Source of the DNA: Dolichospermum sp. DET69
Lineage (GTDB): Bacteria > Cyanobacteriota > Cyanobacteriia > Cyanobacteriales > Nostocaceae
Direction of reading: 5' to 3'
DNA: 64,000 nucleotides
Assembly (NCBI GenBank): GCA_017355425.1
Contig: CP070233.1
Coordinates: 2,521,501 to 2,585,500, forward strand
Shown in pieces: positions 62,374 to 64,000 of this stretch (within the stretch, counting starts at the first letter, position 1; every line of letters begins with the position of its first letter). Made by a program: the position numbers and the translations under genes. A model generated the notes under the pieces. It saw only the letters and a program-made list of their open reading frames with translations. It was not told where the DNA came from and ran no database searches.

Positions 62374-63105
62374 ATAATTAAAAATAAGGAATTTACGAAA
62401 CAACTATCAAGCATTCACCATTATTACTTAACAAGTATTTTACTGTAGTTCATGATGAAACCGTCTTCACTATTTGGATATAAAATATTTCTGCCTTAAT
62501 TATCCTTATGTCATATATATAACCTAATCTATCACATTTGTGAATCCTATGATAATCATCATAACTTTTGGTTAAATAATGGAAATCGTTAAGTTTCATG
62601 AACAATAAATTAATACAAGGAGGTATTTTTGAAGAATTTACCTAAATTATAGAAATAGCTGCTTTAATAATTATGTTGGGTTAGGCTAAACTCAAAATAC
62701 TTGACCAATTGAAAATAAAGTCTTATGGCTTTATATTTTTTTTACAAATAATTGAGAATATTTCTCAATATGAACAAATTAAGATATAATTTACCAACTA
62801 GTGAATCTATGCCACGGAGTATACAGACAAAAAATAGAAAATTCTATTTAGATTATGTAAAGCTAAAAATTCAACAGTTAAAAGTGAGGATTGATCATAT
62901 CTATCAAACAAGTCATAAATTAGCCTCAAATATTCCAGAAATTATTCCTGTAAAATCTAAAAAAATGCTGTATTTTAACTTATTGGATCTTTTTTTAAAA
63001 GTATTTATTTAACCAGAGGCATTTTAAAAAACAAGATTTTTATTAAGTGCTTACCTAAATTGTTCCGAACCATTGTCCATAAAACCTCTATTCGAGTCAG
63101 TATAA
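62374..63105. other. AT-rich gap with one doubtful small ORF
   Basis: This 730-bp region lies between divergent genes. An AAGGAGG ribosome-site-like sequence at about 62619-62625 is followed by no useful frame. The only candidate is the 80-residue frame listed separately. No hairpin repeat or RNA gene is recognised. Confidence 0.45.
62770..63012 (+). CDS. Small hypothetical protein, doubtful
   Basis: ATG 62770 opens an 80-residue Lys/Tyr/Ile-rich frame (a TTG at 62752 would add six residues). I see no domain, signal or ribosome site. The composition follows the AT-rich surroundings, so it may be spurious. Confidence 0.25.
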   Translation: MNKLRYNLPTSESMPRSIQTKNRKFYLDYVKLKIQQLKVRIDHIYQTSHKLASNIPEIIPVKSKKMLYFNLLDLFLKVFI

Positions 63106-64000
63106 ATGAACAAATTTTTTTGTGCGGATAATTCACGAGAAATAGAAGAAGATATAATTGGTACTGCCACCAACTACCAAACCTATATTTTAGTAGAATG
63201 TCCTACCCCTTGGGTTTATGAAGCCTTTAACTCTAAATGGGTTCCAGATAACTTACGAAGTTTAGTAGAAGAGATCCAAAATGCCAAACTACCAATTCAA
63301 TTTTTACTAGTTGCCAATGATGAATCCCATAAAGGAGAGGAAACAACCTTATTAATTTATCAGCAGCAAGAGGGATTCAGCCAAGGATACCGAAAGCGAG
63401 AATTTAAGTTACCAAATATTGAACAAGTAGCAGGATTTGTTAGTAAATGGTTAGCAGGTGTAAGTGTTGATTATGAAATAGAATCTGGTATCACCAGAGA
63501 TATATTAATATGTACTCATGGTAGCCATGATCAATGTTGTGCTAGATATGGCAATCCTTTTTACTTTTACTCTCAAAATACCATTGCTAATTTACAATTA
63601 AATCAGACAAGAATTTGGAAATCAAGTCACTTTGGGGGACATAGATTTGCTCCCACAGCTATAGATTTTCCTCAAGGCAGATATTACGGACTTCTTGATC
63701 AAGATACTTTTAAATCAATTCTCACCCACACTGGGGATATACAATGCTTGGATAAAGTTTATCGTGGTTGGGGAATTTTACCAAATCCGCTGCAAATTTT
63801 GGAAAAAGAACTAATGCTGCGCTTAGGATGGAATTGGTTTAACTATCAGGTAACAGGGAAAATTCTCGAAAAAAGCTTAGATAATCAGACAATTCTGGGT
63901 GAATTAAGCTTTGAAAAACCTTCTGGTACTCACTATACCTATCAAGCCAAACTTGTCAAGGATGATGTAAAAACACAACCATTAAAAATTTCTTGTCATG
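63106..64000 (+). CDS. Sucrase/ferredoxin-like protein, 3' part beyond window
   Basis: Translating from ATG 63106 gives 298 codons with no stop before the edge: MNKFFCADNSREIEEDIIGT, TYILVECPTPWVYEAF, then ILICTHGSHDQCCARYGNPF and WKSSHFGGHRFAPTAIDFPQ. These are the conserved blocks of the sucrase/ferredoxin-like family (PF06999), a thioredoxin-fold protein in which Cys residues (CTHGSHDQCC) and HFGGHRFAPT suggest an iron-sulphur site. The physiological role in cyanobacteria is unknown. The start codon and conserved blocks are clear; the C-terminus is not seen. Confidence 0.85.
   Translation, partial: MNKFFCADNSREIEEDIIGTATNYQTYILVECPTPWVYEAFNSKWVPDNLRSLVEEIQNAKLPIQFLLVANDESHKGEETTLLIYQQQEGFSQGYRKREFKLPNIEQVAGFVSKWLAGVSVDYEIESGITRDILICTHGSHDQCCARYGNPFYFYSQNTIANLQLNQTRIWKSSHFGGHRFAPTAIDFPQGRYYGLLDQDTFKSILTHTGDIQCLDKVYRGWGILPNPLQILEKELMLRLGWNWFNYQVTGKILEKSLDNQTILGELSFEKPSGTHYTYQAKLVKDDVKTQPLKISCH

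Overview
The window is a chromosomal piece of a filamentous, probably heterocyst-forming cyanobacterium of the Nostocales (Anabaena/Dolichospermum/Aphanizomenon-like). Evidence: psbD-psbC with divergent ycf4, an orange carotenoid protein, the plastid/cyanobacterial ribosomal protein PSRP-3, a carotenoid cleavage oxygenase, a gpmI-secG pair, many GCGATCGC (HIP1) octamers, heptanucleotide short tandem repeats and many small palindromic repeats. Species assignment is inference. Genes are loosely packed and gaps are full of repeats.

Layout. 1-3.6 kb: a two-gene NLR-type immune module on the minus strand (a small helical effector-like protein, then a NACHT ATPase cut by the window edge), diverging from a TPR protein. 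3.7-9.2 kb: alpha/beta hydrolase, carotenoid oxygenase, Era GTPase, a 20-bp tandem array, exported TPR protein and PSRP-3. 9.4-17.6 kb: a degenerate Ser/Thr kinase-WD40 protein, OCP, a two-gene methyltransferase/membrane-protein cassette that looks inserted, a matrixin-like metalloprotease, SecG and GpmI. 17.6-25.6 kb: a gene-poor accessory stretch with a LVIVD/RTX secreted protein, a decayed partial duplication of the OCP locus, a DUF4347 remnant, a secreted beta-helix protein, a broken TnpB gene and tRNA-Lys(CTT). 25.7-36.6 kb: a histidine-kinase-like protein lacking its phospho-acceptor His, aspartase, DUF29, then an NAD-synthesis cluster (pncB, nadD, NrtR-like regulator, an S23-type protein, nadE) with a convincing operator-promoter in front of pncB, and a KAS. 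36.6-41.4 kb: lipoprotein cyclophilin, ycf4, a long structured RNA-like leader and psbDC. 41.4-45.3 kb: a MITE, an outer-membrane-type protein, Uma2, SWIM and VOC proteins.

45.7-55.8 kb is a defence island: PLD-SNF2 helicase, Eco57I-like DNA methyltransferase and SMC/RecF-like ATPase in one tight operon, followed by a VapBC-type toxin-antitoxin pair and EVE and Rpn-type remnants. The methyltransferase carries an in-frame insertion encoding a DUF559 endonuclease domain bracketed by repeat-derived low-complexity linkers. 56.3-64 kb: DUF92/VTE6-like kinase, a parvulin and a type I secretion-type ABC transporter, six nearly identical 120-bp tandem repeats, a ROK kinase and the start of a sucrase/ferredoxin-like gene.

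Most notable: the effector-NLR pair sharing a short amyloid-type motif; the restriction-like operon with the domain insertion; the HEARO-like structured RNA in the psbD leader with a second relic having a compensatory hairpin change; the NrtR-type operator; two MITEs each with a perfect 11-bp target duplication; and the fossil OCP locus, which implies that the methyltransferase cassette was inserted. No database search was possible; family names rest on recognised motifs.
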